From NCBI GenBank assembly GCA_002325825.1, contig DCSW01000130.1, positions 6,203 through 12,272 on the forward strand: a stretch of DNA of 6,070 bases, read 5' to 3'. This DNA comes from Collimonas sp. UBA1456. GTDB lineage: Bacteria; Pseudomonadota; Gammaproteobacteria; Burkholderiales; Burkholderiaceae_D. Under the pieces are notes generated by a model. That model was not told the origin of the DNA and made no database searches. It saw only the letters and a list, made by a program, of their open reading frames with translations. Below are positions 5,932-6,070 of the stretch, piece after piece. Numbering within the stretch: position 1 is the stretch's first letter; each line of letters opens with the position of its first letter. The translations under genes were made by a program, and so were the position numbers.

Positions 5932-6070
5932 TGCTGGTCATTCATGATGAGCTGTTATCGGTGCAGTTGCGTTTGGCCTTGCCATCAAATATCTGAATTC
6001 CATCGGATTTGAACCTGTAAATAGATTTGTGTAGATATGCACGGTTCAATCTAGTATTTCAAAGAGATTG
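5932..6070. other. Region upstream of the gluQ remnant
   Basis: No gene recognised. TTGAACC (6009-6015) and GGTTCAA (6043-6049) form a 7-bp inverted repeat around 27 bases. The GGTTCAA segments look like tRNA T-loops, but no acceptor or anticodon stem fits. The gluQ promoter would lie here. No good promoter boxes or terminator were seen on the minus strand. Confidence 0.3.

Noticed and set aside
6003..6050. tRNA-like GGTTCAA segments on both strands
   Set aside because: No 7-bp acceptor stem, anticodon arm or paired T-stem could be built around them.
1..6070. Defence system, toxin-antitoxin pair, mobile element or CRISPR array
   Set aside because: No repeats with spacers, transposase motifs, terminal inverted repeats or toxin/antitoxin-like gene pairs are visible; the open frames resolve into core genes, pseudogenes or shadows.

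Overview
The window looks like a piece of a betaproteobacterial chromosome (probably Burkholderiales, perhaps near Oxalobacteraceae) in the middle of gene loss. This placement rests on remembered protein style: a RhlE-type helicase ending in a DPWFLKPYEP / AALLGG tail, a TsaD protein, and an ECF-like sigma factor next to a small HxxxCxxC zinc-finger protein. No search was run. Base composition looks close to even, and there are no insertion sequences, tRNAs, rRNAs or CRISPR repeats that I can support.

Layout. Positions 6-857 (minus) hold a decayed Wzz-type polysaccharide chain-length regulator with three reading-frame breaks. Positions 858-1170 hold no recognisable gene. Positions 1171-2041 (minus) hold a decayed ybiB (TrpD2-like) gene, with frameshifts, two nonsense codons, a 10-bp tandem duplication and a probable short in-frame deletion. 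At about 2036-2047 it meets head to head a 5'-truncated sigma factor gene (plus, 2042-2548) that also has an in-frame TAG. A hairpin terminator (2604-2643) separates this from a small zf-HC2 anti-sigma-like gene (2668-2863), which is frameshifted in a run of eight G and has lost a likely zinc-binding Cys. Then come two intact genes: tsaD (2930-3958), preceded by a perfect 23-bp palindrome, and rhlE (4224-5672). Convergent to rhlE lies a collapsed gluQ (5711-5931, minus), in which a large internal deletion brings the two catalytic signature motifs within about 14 codons of each other.

Overall, the only intact genes are tsaD, which is needed for the t6A modification of tRNA, and a DEAD-box RNA helicase. 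Every accessory gene (surface polysaccharide, YbiB, alternative sigma/anti-sigma pair, tRNA-Asp glutamyl-queuosine modification) is broken, often by several independent lesions. This is the pattern expected early in genome reduction, for example in a recently host-restricted symbiont or pathogen. I see no new multi-gene system. The points of interest are the decay scars themselves, the palindrome before tsaD, and long open frames that would mislead automatic annotation.
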